Assembly: GCF_017810075.1 (NCBI RefSeq) | Contig: NZ_JADNYK010000003.1 | Span: 434,001 to 498,000, forward strand | Direction: 5' to 3' | Length of the DNA stretch: 64,000 nucleotides | Origin: Pseudozobellia sp. WGM2 | Lineage (GTDB): Bacteria; Bacteroidota; Bacteroidia; Flavobacteriales; Flavobacteriaceae | Shown: positions 33,553-41,833 of the stretch, one piece after another | Layout: the number at the start of each line of letters is the position of its first letter | Position numbering within the stretch: position 1 is the first letter of the stretch | The notes under the pieces: generated by a model | Told to the model about the DNA's origin: nothing | Seen by the model: the letters and a program-made list of their open reading frames with translations, nothing else | Database searches by the model: none | Program-made: the position numbers and the translations under genes

Positions 33553-35337
33553 ATGAAGCAACTTTCGTTCATCATTGTTTTGCTATTTTGTATAGTTAGC
33601 TACGCACAAGAAGATTTTTTGGCGAAGCAGTATTTTAATGATGGTGATTTTGAAAAAGCCGTAGTCTACTACGAAAAATTGGTCGATAAAAATCCGAGGC
33701 GGACCGATTACGCAGAAGGTCTTATCGCCACCTACCAACAATTAGAGCGTTACGACGAAGCCGAAAAATTTCTTTTAGAGAAAATTGAAGAAGGTAACGT
33801 ATACCCTACTCTATTTATTGAGCTAGGTTTTAATCACACTCTAAAAAACGAACCTCAGAAAGCTGAAAAATATTACAATAAGGCAATTTCAAAGATAGAC
33901 GAAAACCCCAATTTTGGTTATGGTATCGGCTTCCGTTTTCAAAAATACGCCTTACTTAACTGGGCTTTACAGGCCTACTCGAGGTCTATGGAACTCAACC
34001 CAAAATTAGACTACAACTACCAAATGGCCCGGGTTTACGGCGAACAAGGCAATGTTGAAAAGATGTACGAGTCGTATCTCAGACTGATCAGCGAGGGTAG
34101 AACCTCAAAATCTAATGTGCTTCGCAATATCGATGCTTTTATTTCTTCGGATGCTGAAAGCGAGAACAACATCCTGTTAAAAAAAATATTATTACAAAAC
34201 GCCCAAAAGAACCCCAATATACTTTGGAACGAACTGCTCAGTTGGCTCTTTGTTCAGCAAAAACAATATGGGAGTGCTTTTCGACAAGAAAAAGCCATTT
34301 ATAAGCGTATGGATGGTAGCACTGTGCAGCGCCTAGAAAGTCTTGGCGAAGTTACATTGGAGGATAATGACATAGAAACAGCACAAGAGATATTCGAGTA
34401 TATTTCAGAGAATAGTAATGATGACATTACAAAACTGAACGCAAGATTAAATCTTATTGACATCAAGCTTCTAAGCATAGATGATAAAAATATTGTTGAA
34501 ATCGAGAAAGAGTTTAATGATTTAATGAACATTTATGGGTATCGAAACCAGACGCTTCAATTGCAGGTAGCGTACTCCAATTTTCTAACATTCAGAAAAA
34601 ATGACCCTACACAGTCGGTAGACATACTCAAAAAGTGCCTTGAGCTTCCGTTGAACGCAAGAGGCACAGCATTTATCAAGTTGGCCTTGGGCGATATTTT
34701 AGTATATGATCAAAAATTCAATGAAGCCCTTATTTATTTTTCACAGATTCAGAAAAACCTAAAGAACGATGTTCTAGGGCAAAACGCCCGTTTCAAGGTA
34801 GCACAGACCAGTTTTTACAAAGGTGATTTTGATTGGGCACTTACCCAACTCAAAGTATTGCGAAGCTCTACCTCTCAGCTCATAGCCAATGATGCCATGC
34901 AACTTAGTTTATTGATTTCAGATAATTCGTTAGAAGATTCTACACAAACCGCATTGAAGAGGTACGCCCGTGCCGACCTTTTAGCTTATCAGAATAAGAC
35001 CAATGAGGCCATAACCGAACTTAATGAGATTTTAGAAAACCATAAAGGTGAAAAAATTGAAGACGAGGCCCTATTGAAGCAAGGGGAACTTTTAGAAAAC
35101 CAAAAAGACTATACCGCGGCAGAGTTCAATTACAAAAAAATAATTGAATTTTACAATAACGGAATTCTAGCCGATGATGCCCATTTTGCCTTGGGAGAGC
35201 TCTATAGAAACGTTCTTGACCAACCTGAAAAAGCCAAGTCTCACTACGAAAAAATCATATTGAACTATCAAGACAGTTACTATTCACCTCAGGCTAGAAA
35301 GCACTTTAGAAGGCTTAGGGGTGATGCAATTAATTAA
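33553..35337 (+). CDS. Exported tetratricopeptide-repeat protein
   Basis: A 594-residue protein with signal peptide MKQLSFIIVLLFCIVSYAQ followed by TPR units across most of its length (DFLAKQYFNDGDFEKAVVYYEKLVDKNP, then the C-terminal LGELYRNVLDQPEKAKSHYEKIILNY and others). This is a periplasmic scaffold of the kind common in Bacteroidota; the partner is unknown. It precedes DUF4286 by 41 bases and may be co-transcribed with it, the cyclotransferase-like gene and rsmA. Confidence 0.85.
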   Translation: MKQLSFIIVLLFCIVSYAQEDFLAKQYFNDGDFEKAVVYYEKLVDKNPRRTDYAEGLIATYQQLERYDEAEKFLLEKIEEGNVYPTLFIELGFNHTLKNEPQKAEKYYNKAISKIDENPNFGYGIGFRFQKYALLNWALQAYSRSMELNPKLDYNYQMARVYGEQGNVEKMYESYLRLISEGRTSKSNVLRNIDAFISSDAESENNILLKKILLQNAQKNPNILWNELLSWLFVQQKQYGSAFRQEKAIYKRMDGSTVQRLESLGEVTLEDNDIETAQEIFEYISENSNDDITKLNARLNLIDIKLLSIDDKNIVEIEKEFNDLMNIYGYRNQTLQLQVAYSNFLTFRKNDPTQSVDILKKCLELPLNARGTAFIKLALGDILVYDQKFNEALIYFSQIQKNLKNDVLGQNARFKVAQTSFYKGDFDWALTQLKVLRSSTSQLIANDAMQLSLLISDNSLEDSTQTALKRYARADLLAYQNKTNEAITELNEILENHKGEKIEDEALLKQGELLENQKDYTAAEFNYKKIIEFYNNGILADDAHFALGELYRNVLDQPEKAKSHYEKIILNYQDSYYSPQARKHFRRLRGDAIN

Positions 35338-35378
35338 ATTTTAATTACAATTTTAAAATCCTAATCAAACCAAAACCA

Positions 35379-35690
35379 ATGTACATATATAATATAACTA
35401 CTAATATCGAAGAAGCCGTACATGAACAATGGCTTCAATGGATGCGTAAAGAACATATACCCGAAGTTTTGGCAACGGGAAAATTCTTAAGTGCCAAACT
35501 GACCCAAGTTATAGTTGAAGAAGAAATGGGGGGCATCACCTATTCCGTGCAATACACTACGGTTGACAAAGAAACTTTAAATAAGTATTATAAAGACGAT
35601 GCAGATAGATTACGTAATGAGGCACAAAAACGGTTTCCTAATAAATTTGTGTCTTTTCGCACCGAACTCAAAGTCATAAGTGAGTACTAA
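35379..35690 (+). CDS. DUF4286 family protein
   Basis: A 103-residue protein matching the DUF4286 pattern (YIYNITTNIEEAVHEQWLQWMRKEHIPEVLATGKF), a dimeric alpha/beta-barrel-like fold near universal in Bacteroidota. Function is unknown. Its stop overlaps the ATG of the next gene (TAATG), so translation is coupled to the cyclotransferase-like protein and followed by rsmA. Confidence 0.88.
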   Translation: MYIYNITTNIEEAVHEQWLQWMRKEHIPEVLATGKFLSAKLTQVIVEEEMGGITYSVQYTTVDKETLNKYYKDDADRLRNEAQKRFPNKFVSFRTELKVISEY

Positions 35691-35992
35691 TGCCTTATAT
35701 ATTCAGTTACGGAACACTAAGACAAATCGATATTCAAGAGCAATTGTTCGGAAGAATACTAGAAGGAGAAACCGATGAACTTTTGGGCTTTGAACTATCG
35801 TTGCAAAAAGCCTATGGGCAATACCCGGTTATAGTCAAAACAGAAAACCAGCATTCAAAAATAGGTGGCGTGGCCTTTCAACTTTCTGATGATGAATTGT
35901 TACAAGCCGATATTTATGAAGGGTCTGAATATTCGCGAATTCAAGTGCCATTAAAATCAGGTAAGCAAGCTTGGGTCTATGTGGCCAAATAG
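35690..35992 (+). CDS. Gamma-glutamylcyclotransferase-like (AIG2) protein
   Basis: A 100-residue protein with the signature FSYGTLRQIDIQEQLFG and a C-terminal VAFQLSDDELLQADIYEGSEY that carries the likely catalytic Glu in the YEGSEY region. It belongs to the GGCT-like fold that cleaves gamma-glutamyl amines, but the physiological substrate is not known. One-base overlap with DUF4286 and 15 bases before rsmA. Confidence 0.85.
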   Translation: MPYIFSYGTLRQIDIQEQLFGRILEGETDELLGFELSLQKAYGQYPVIVKTENQHSKIGGVAFQLSDDELLQADIYEGSEYSRIQVPLKSGKQAWVYVAK

Positions 35993-36007
35993 CCTTAAAT
36001 TTCCCCT

Positions 36008-36877
36008 ATGTCGAAAAAGAAAAAACGTGGAAAACCTAAATACGACCGACCTTCAAAAGAAAGAGGACCTGTAAAAGCAAAGAAGCACCTAGGCCAACAC
36101 TTTCTTAAAGATGAGTCTATTGCGCGTCAAATTGCAGAAACCCTTTCACTAAAGGGCTATACCAATGTAATTGAAATAGGCCCTGGAACCGGAGTGCTTA
36201 CCAAATATTTACTTTCAGAGGAGATTCGTTTGGTCGCCATGGACCTTGATGCAGATTCGATTATATATCTCAATCATAGTTTTCCGCTAGAGCATCCTCA
36301 AGTTTTAAAAGGAAAAGCAACTTTAGAGGTGGTCGAAGCTGATTTTTTGAATTATGACCTCAACACTCTTTTTGGCAAAGAACAGTTCGCCATAACAGGA
36401 AATTTTCCTTATAACATTTCTTCTCAAATTGTTTTTAAAATGCTTGAGATAAAAAGTCAAGTTCCCGAATTTTCGGGAATGTTCCAAAAAGAGGTAGCAC
36501 AACGTATCTGTGAAAAAGAGGGCAACAAAACCTACGGTATTCTATCGGTGCTCGTACAAGCATTTTACGATGCCGAATATCTTTTTACCGTACCCGCTCA
36601 AGTTTTCGATCCTCCGCCAAAAGTACAATCTGGGGTGCTAAGGCTGGTTCGAAAACCAAATTTCGAGTTGGAATGTGACGAGAAGCTTTTCTTTAAAGTC
36701 GTTAAATCAGCTTTCAACCAGAGAAGAAAGACCATTCGTAACAGCTTGAAGACCTTTGAACTTTCTGAAGAATTACGAAGTGAAGAGGTTTTTGACAAAA
36801 GACCGGAGCAACTTAGCGTACCAGACTTTATCAATTTGACAAAAAAAATAGAATCAGATTTAAAAGAACATCAATAA
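36008..36877 (+). CDS. rsmA: 16S rRNA adenine-N6,N6-dimethyltransferase
   Basis: Dimethylates two adjacent adenines near the 3' end of 16S rRNA (KsgA). At 289 residues it has a lysine-rich leader, then [12 protein letters not shown], the SAM site [10 protein letters not shown], and the catalytic NFPYNIS motif. Fourth gene in the run after the TPR protein. Loss of this enzyme gives kasugamycin resistance in other bacteria. Confidence 0.97.
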   Translation: MSKKKKRGKPKYDRPSKERGPVKAKKHLGQHFLKDESIARQIAETLSLKGYTNVIEIGPGTGVLTKYLLSEEIRLVAMDLDADSIIYLNHSFPLEHPQVLKGKATLEVVEADFLNYDLNTLFGKEQFAITGNFPYNISSQIVFKMLEIKSQVPEFSGMFQKEVAQRICEKEGNKTYGILSVLVQAFYDAEYLFTVPAQVFDPPPKVQSGVLRLVRKPNFELECDEKLFFKVVKSAFNQRRKTIRNSLKTFELSEELRSEEVFDKRPEQLSVPDFINLTKKIESDLKEHQ

Positions 36878-36907
36878 ACTCATTTAGAGCACTAAGAAAC
36901 CGTAATC

Positions 36908-36941
36908 TTGACAGCCCTTTAAAGCTTTTTCTTTAGATTTG
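36908..36941 (+). promoter_or_regulatory. mgtE promoter
   Basis: TTG (36908-36910) and TAGATTTG (36934-36941) are separated by 23 bases, within the preferred spacing for Bacteroidota sigma-A promoters. The ATG at 36972 lies 30 bases after the -7, which rejects the longer in-frame start at 36939. Confidence 0.6.
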
Positions 36942-36971
36942 CCGCGGTCATCATTAAACCCCGCGGAAACA

Positions 36972-38324
36972 ATGACACCCTTTAAGCTCACAGACGAACT
37001 GGTTGCTGAAATAGAGCAGCTCATCGAAAGCCAAAGAAATACCGAGCTGGTGTCTTTGATGGATGATGTGCACTATGCCGATGTTGCTGAAATCATCAAT
37101 GAGCTTAATGAAGATGAGGCAACCTACCTGATCAAACTTCTCGAAAGCGACAAAACTTCAGATGTACTTACCGAACTTGATGAAGATGTAAGGGAATCAA
37201 TTCTCAACAACCTCTCGGCCAAAGAAATTGCCGAAGAGCTCGACGAACTTGATACCGATGATGCCGCCGATATTATTGGAGAACTTCCGAACGACATTGT
37301 TCAAGAAGTAATCTCTGAAATAGAAGACCGTGACCATGCCAAAGACATCGTTGATCTATTACGTTACGATGAGAACTCTGCCGGTGGCCTTATGGCCAAA
37401 GAACTGGTAAAGGTGAGGGAGAATTGGGATGTTTTGAAATGTGTTAAAGAGATGCGGTCCCAAGCCGAAAATGTCACGCGCGTGCACTCTATTTACGTAG
37501 TCGACAAAGAGGATAAACTGATAGGCCGGCTTTCATTAAAAGATTTATTGACCACCTCTACCAGAACACATATTGCCGATGTCTATATACCAAAAGTAGA
37601 TTCGGTAAATGTGAACGAGAAACCCGAAGAAGTGGCTAAAATAATGTCAAAATACGATTTAGAAGCTATTCCGGTGGTCGATGAAATCGGCCGATTGGTT
37701 GGCCGTATTACTATCGACGATATCGTAGATGTAATTCGTGAAGAGGCCGATAAAGATTACCAAATGGCTGCAGGTATATCTCAAGATGTCGAGGCAGATG
37801 ACAGTATTTGGCAGCTGACCCGTGCCCGATTACCTTGGCTCTTTTTGGGTCTGATAGGCGGTGTAGGTGCCGCCGCCATAATGGGCGGTTTTGAAGAGAT
37901 GATCAGTAAACATGCGATTCTCTTTTTCTTTACTCCCTTAATCGCTGCTATGGCAGGCAACGTTGGTGTGCAATCAAGTGCAATTATCGTACAAGGTTTA
38001 GCAAATGATGATCTAAAAGGCAGCGTAGGTAGCAGATTAATTAAAGAAATGCTTTTGGCTCTGTTGAACGGAGTTATTCTTGCTGTTATTTTACTTTTAT
38101 TCACTTGGTTTTGGAAAGGCGATTTTTTGACAGCCCTTGCCATTTCCATTTCCCTGGTTGCTGTTATCTTGGTAGCTGGTTTTATTGGCACATTTATACC
38201 TTTATTTTTACATAAGCGAGGCATAGACCCCGCAATTGCTACCGGCCCGTTCATTACTACAAGTAATGACATTTTCGGTATCTTGATTTATTTTTGGATT
38301 GCGAAAGTAGTTTTAGGAATCTAA
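36972..38324 (+). CDS. mgtE: Magnesium transporter MgtE
   Basis: A 450-residue Mg2+ channel/transporter. The N-terminal superhelical domain (about 5-130) has repeated acidic motifs (NELNEDEATYLIKLLE), followed by two CBS domains (about 130-255) that sense Mg2+, and five C-terminal membrane helices including GNVGVQSSAIIVQGLA. The domain order is complete. It has its own promoter and is not linked to neighbours. Confidence 0.95.
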   Translation: MTPFKLTDELVAEIEQLIESQRNTELVSLMDDVHYADVAEIINELNEDEATYLIKLLESDKTSDVLTELDEDVRESILNNLSAKEIAEELDELDTDDAADIIGELPNDIVQEVISEIEDRDHAKDIVDLLRYDENSAGGLMAKELVKVRENWDVLKCVKEMRSQAENVTRVHSIYVVDKEDKLIGRLSLKDLLTTSTRTHIADVYIPKVDSVNVNEKPEEVAKIMSKYDLEAIPVVDEIGRLVGRITIDDIVDVIREEADKDYQMAAGISQDVEADDSIWQLTRARLPWLFLGLIGGVGAAAIMGGFEEMISKHAILFFFTPLIAAMAGNVGVQSSAIIVQGLANDDLKGSVGSRLIKEMLLALLNGVILAVILLLFTWFWKGDFLTALAISISLVAVILVAGFIGTFIPLFLHKRGIDPAIATGPFITTSNDIFGILIYFWIAKVVLGI

Positions 38325-38430
38325 AATGATAACATCTCAAATTTTTGCCCTTATAATTTATACCAAATAAGAGATTGTCATTCGTAGAAAAGTTAGACGA
38401 AATGGTCAAATCTCCACAAACCAGCGATTG

Positions 38431-39378
38431 ATGAAAATACTACATGTTGACGTAAATCACCCACTACTAATTGAACAATTCACAGAACTTGGTTTTGAAA
38501 ATCATGAAGACTATACTTCATCCAAAGAAGCTATTGAAGCTAAAATTCATGAATATGACGGACTTATCATACGCAGCCGATTCACCATCGATAGTCAATT
38601 TGTTCAGAAAGCAAGCAAGCTCAAATTTATAGGAAGGCTCGGTGCAGGGCTAGAAAATATTGACGTGCAGTATGCCGAAGCCAATGATATTTACTTGGCC
38701 GCAGCCCCAGAAGGCAATAGAAATGCCGTAGGGGAGCACGCCTTGGGCATGTTGCTCTCGCTCTTCAATAATTTGAACAAAGCCGATCGAGAAGTACGAT
38801 CCGGTGTTTGGGATCGTGAAGGCAATAGAGGTGTAGAACTAGAGGGTAAGACCGTTGGTATTATTGGCTATGGTAATATGGGCAAGGCTTTTGCCAAAAA
38901 ACTGAAAGGTTTCGATGTCGAAGATGTTATTTGCTATGATATTGTTGGTGGTGTAGGTGACGAAAATGCGAGACAGGTGGGCATTCTTGAATTACAACAA
39001 CGTAGCCAAATAATAAGTCTGCACGTTCCGCAAACGGAAAGCACCATAGGTATGATCAATACCGAATTTACAGAAAAATTTCATCACCCATTTTGGTTAT
39101 TGAATACAGCCCGAGGTAAATGTGTAATTACCGAAGACTTAGTAGCTGCATTAAAATCAGGCAAGATTTTGGGTGCCGGTCTCGATGTACTCGAATACGA
39201 AAAAAATTCATTTGAGAATATGTTCAAAGACAAGGATAATAATCTACCGGAAGCTTTTCAATACCTGGTGCAAGCTCAAAATGTTATCTTATCGCCACAT
39301 GTAGCGGGATGGACGGTCGAAAGTTTAGAAAAATTGGCGCAAACTATCGTTGACAAAGTGAAAGCGAAATTTTGCTAA
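38431..39378 (+). CDS. D-2-hydroxyacid dehydrogenase family protein
   Basis: A 315-residue NAD-dependent dehydrogenase of the SerA/D-isomer family. Rossmann glycine motif GIIGYGNMGKAF, catalytic Arg in LNTARG, Glu in DVLEYE, and His in SPHVAGWT are all present. The lack of a C-terminal ACT domain fits short phosphoglycerate or hydroxypyruvate-type enzymes. The substrate is not set by the sequence. The ATG at 38431 is preferred to the TTG at 38428. Confidence 0.88.
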   Translation: MKILHVDVNHPLLIEQFTELGFENHEDYTSSKEAIEAKIHEYDGLIIRSRFTIDSQFVQKASKLKFIGRLGAGLENIDVQYAEANDIYLAAAPEGNRNAVGEHALGMLLSLFNNLNKADREVRSGVWDREGNRGVELEGKTVGIIGYGNMGKAFAKKLKGFDVEDVICYDIVGGVGDENARQVGILELQQRSQIISLHVPQTESTIGMINTEFTEKFHHPFWLLNTARGKCVITEDLVAALKSGKILGAGLDVLEYEKNSFENMFKDKDNNLPEAFQYLVQAQNVILSPHVAGWTVESLEKLAQTIVDKVKAKFC

Positions 39379-39455
39379 CTTTAAGTACTCTGAAAAGCTA
39401 GATATCAATTTGAGTGTTTTTCGTAGAAACAAAAGTTCATCAAAAAACAACAGCC

Positions 39456-39827
39456 ATGCAACTCGGAAATTTTTCAGTAAGCTTAAATGTAAAAGACATC
39501 AAAGCCTCTAAAACTTTTTATGAAAATTTAGGATTCACCGTTTTCGCTGGGGAACTGGAGCAAAATTGGCTTATCTTAAAAAATGGAAATTCTACTATCG
39601 GACTTTTTCAAGGCATGTTCGAAAAAAACATTCTCACCTTTAATCCTGGTTGGGACGATAACGCCAACACCTTGAAAAACTTTACCGATGTTCGTGATCT
39701 TCAAAAAGAACTCCAATCAAAGAACATCGAAATACAGACCCCTGCCGACGAAAACACCACAGGGCCCGCTAGTCTAATTTTACAGGACCCTGACGGCAAC
39801 CCCATACTCATCGATCAACACGTATAA
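39456..39827 (+). CDS. VOC-superfamily protein
   Basis: A 123-residue VOC module (LNVKDIKASKTFYENLGFTVFAG, then SLILQDPDGNPILIDQH). This subgroup is often annotated as glyoxalase or bleomycin-resistance-like; no substrate can be given. The ATG at 39456 is preferred over an in-frame start at 39414 with an unlikely leader. It lies two bases before DUF1801, so the pair is probably co-translated. Confidence 0.8.
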   Translation: MQLGNFSVSLNVKDIKASKTFYENLGFTVFAGELEQNWLILKNGNSTIGLFQGMFEKNILTFNPGWDDNANTLKNFTDVRDLQKELQSKNIEIQTPADENTTGPASLILQDPDGNPILIDQHV

Positions 39828-39829
39828 AG

Positions 39830-40288
39830 ATGCAGTACAAAGCAAATTCGGCCGAACATTATATAGAGCAGCTACCCGAAGAAAGGCAGAAAATCATTTC
39901 AAGAATTAGAAAAATTTTTCTTGATAAATTACCAAGTGGTTTCGAAGAACAAATGAGCTATGGTATGTTGGGGTATGTGGTGCCTCATTCGATCTACCCA
40001 GATGGTTATCACTGTAACCCTAAATTACCCTTACCGTTTATCAATCTTGCCTCGCAAAAAAACTATGTCGCTCTTTACCACTCCGGCATATATGCCGATA
40101 AAAATTTATACAATTGGTTTGTGAGCGAGTATCCCAAACATTCTAAACGCAAACTTGATATGGGCAAGAGTTGCATCCGCTTTAAAAAAATGGACGATAT
40201 TCCATACGAGTTAATCAAAGAACTTTGCACAAAAATGACTGTTGATGATTGGGTAAATCTCTATGAGAAAAACATAAAAAAGAAATAG
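39830..40288 (+). CDS. DUF1801 domain protein
   Basis: A 152-residue protein of the DUF1801 (YdhG/frataxin-like fold) group: IEQLPEERQKIISRIRKIF, then EEQMSYGMLGYVVP and MGKSCIRFKKMDDIP. Function is not established for the family. Flanked by two VOC genes in the same direction. Confidence 0.82.
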   Translation: MQYKANSAEHYIEQLPEERQKIISRIRKIFLDKLPSGFEEQMSYGMLGYVVPHSIYPDGYHCNPKLPLPFINLASQKNYVALYHSGIYADKNLYNWFVSEYPKHSKRKLDMGKSCIRFKKMDDIPYELIKELCTKMTVDDWVNLYEKNIKKK

Positions 40289-40315
40289 AACCTCAAACCT
40301 ATTAAGACTAAGAGA

Positions 40316-40705
40316 ATGAAAAAAAGAGTTACAGGCTTGGGTGGTTTCTTTTATAAAACTAAAAACCCTGATCAAATCAAAGATTGGTACAAAAATCATT
40401 TGGGGCTGAATACCGATAAATATGGGTGTACATTTTGGTGGAAAGACGAAAATGGTAATGACTGCTCTACCCAATGGAGCCCAATGAACGAAAACACCAA
40501 GTATTATGAGCCTAGCAAATCATCTTTCATGATGAACTTTAGGGTAGAAAATCTAGAAGAACTGTTAAAAGTTTTAAAGAATGAAGGTGTTACGGTTGTC
40601 GGTGACATTGAGGAGTTTGAATACGGAAAATTCGGATGGATTCTTGACCCCGACGGAAACAAAGTTGAACTCTGGGAACCCGTAGACAAAGCTTTTCTAG
40701 AATAG
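40316..40705 (+). CDS. VOC-superfamily protein
   Basis: A 129-residue glyoxalase-like module distinct from the previous one (GLGGFFYKTKNPDQIKDWYKNHLGL...GWILDPDGNKVELWEP). The C-terminal Glu in KVELWE is a probable metal ligand. It follows DUF1801 by 27 bases; the three genes form a small unit whose role is unknown. Confidence 0.82.
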   Translation: MKKRVTGLGGFFYKTKNPDQIKDWYKNHLGLNTDKYGCTFWWKDENGNDCSTQWSPMNENTKYYEPSKSSFMMNFRVENLEELLKVLKNEGVTVVGDIEEFEYGKFGWILDPDGNKVELWEPVDKAFLE

Positions 40706-40756
40706 ATAATTATTAGCTACATTTAAGACTAAAACCACCAGCGAAATAAACAAACA

Positions 40757-41305
40757 ATGTCAGACGATAAGAAATTTGGAAAAGGGGAAGGTGAAGACGC
40801 TATCAACCCTCTTAACCCACAAAAAGGAGATTTAAAAAGCGATGCCTCCGAGGCGGTCAATGAAGGTAACGATACTGCGAAGGACCTTGAAGACAAAGCC
40901 AAAGAAAAATTTGAGGAGGCTAAAGAAACTGCAGACGATTTTGCTGAAAAAGCTAAGAAAACAGCTAACGAATTTAAGGAAGAAGCAAAACAAACCTTTG
41001 ATAACAGCGGGCCAGACAGTGGCAAAATGGTAGCAATTATAGCGCATATAACCGCTATTGGCTGGATTGTCGCCCTAATCATGAACTCACAGAACAAAAC
41101 TGAGCTTGGCAGTTACTACATTCGTCAAACTCTTGGTATTTGGCTTCTTACTATCGTTTTAGGCTTAATACCCATCATAGGATGTTTTGCAGCCCTCATA
41201 GGTCTTGTTTTAATTGTCATGAGTCTTATTAACGCAGCGAACGATAAAATGGTACCTACGGTTGGTCTTGGTCATTACTTTCAAGATTGGTTCAAAGGTT
41301 TATAG
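40757..41305 (+). CDS. LEA-like amphipathic protein with C-terminal DUF4870-like membrane domain
   Basis: A 182-residue protein in two parts. Residues about 1-90 are charged, Lys/Glu/Ala-rich and amphipathic helical (KAKEKFEEAKETADDFAEKAKK), like LEA-type stress proteins. About 92-175 has three hydrophobic helices (AIIAHITAIGWIVALIM; IWLLTIVLGLIPIIGCFAALIGLVLIVMS) and an IRQTLG motif typical of DUF4870-type proteins. A role in membrane or stress protection is a guess from composition. Confidence 0.7.
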   Translation: MSDDKKFGKGEGEDAINPLNPQKGDLKSDASEAVNEGNDTAKDLEDKAKEKFEEAKETADDFAEKAKKTANEFKEEAKQTFDNSGPDSGKMVAIIAHITAIGWIVALIMNSQNKTELGSYYIRQTLGIWLLTIVLGLIPIIGCFAALIGLVLIVMSLINAANDKMVPTVGLGHYFQDWFKGL

Positions 41306-41327
41306 AATGATGTAAGCAGCGTTGTAT

Positions 41328-41819
41328 ATGGAGGTTGTTCCAATGAAACCTGAGCACTGGAAAATGGTCTCTACCATTTATGCCGAAGGTATTGCAACTG
41401 GCTTTGCCACTTTCGAGACTCACATACCCACGTTCGACAGTTGGGATGCCGGTCACCTTGAACAATGCAGATTCGTGGCTATAGAAAATAATAATATTCT
41501 GGGGTGGTCTGCTCTATCTCCCGTTTCTGGTCGATGTGTATACGGCGGTGTTGCCGAAGTAAGTGTGTATGTCAGTTCATCGGCCCGTAAAAAGGGAGTA
41601 GGCAAAAAACTAATGAAAGCCTTGATCGAGGCAAGCGAAAAAGCAGGTATTTGGTCACTGCAATCCGGTATCTTTCCCGAAAACCAAGCCAGCGTTGAAC
41701 TGCACAAGAAAATGGGGTTTCGCCATATAGGTAAACGTGAACGTATCGGCAAATTACATGGAGTTTGGAAAGACAATCTTCTTTACGAAAGAAGAAGTAA
41801 AGTGGTAGGTGCAGACTAG
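41328..41819 (+). CDS. GNAT N-acetyltransferase (phosphinothricin acetyltransferase-like)
   Basis: A 163-residue acetyltransferase. The acetyl-CoA loop is SSSARKKGVGKKLM and the C-terminal part SVELHKKMGFRHIGKRERIGKLHGVWKDNLLYER matches the Pat/ArsN2-like subgroup. Such enzymes acetylate amino-acid analogues or toxins; the actual substrate is unknown. The start is ATG at 41328 rather than TTG at 41322. Confidence 0.82.
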   Translation: MEVVPMKPEHWKMVSTIYAEGIATGFATFETHIPTFDSWDAGHLEQCRFVAIENNNILGWSALSPVSGRCVYGGVAEVSVYVSSSARKKGVGKKLMKALIEASEKAGIWSLQSGIFPENQASVELHKKMGFRHIGKRERIGKLHGVWKDNLLYERRSKVVGAD

Positions 41820-41833
41820 ACTAAAACAATAGA

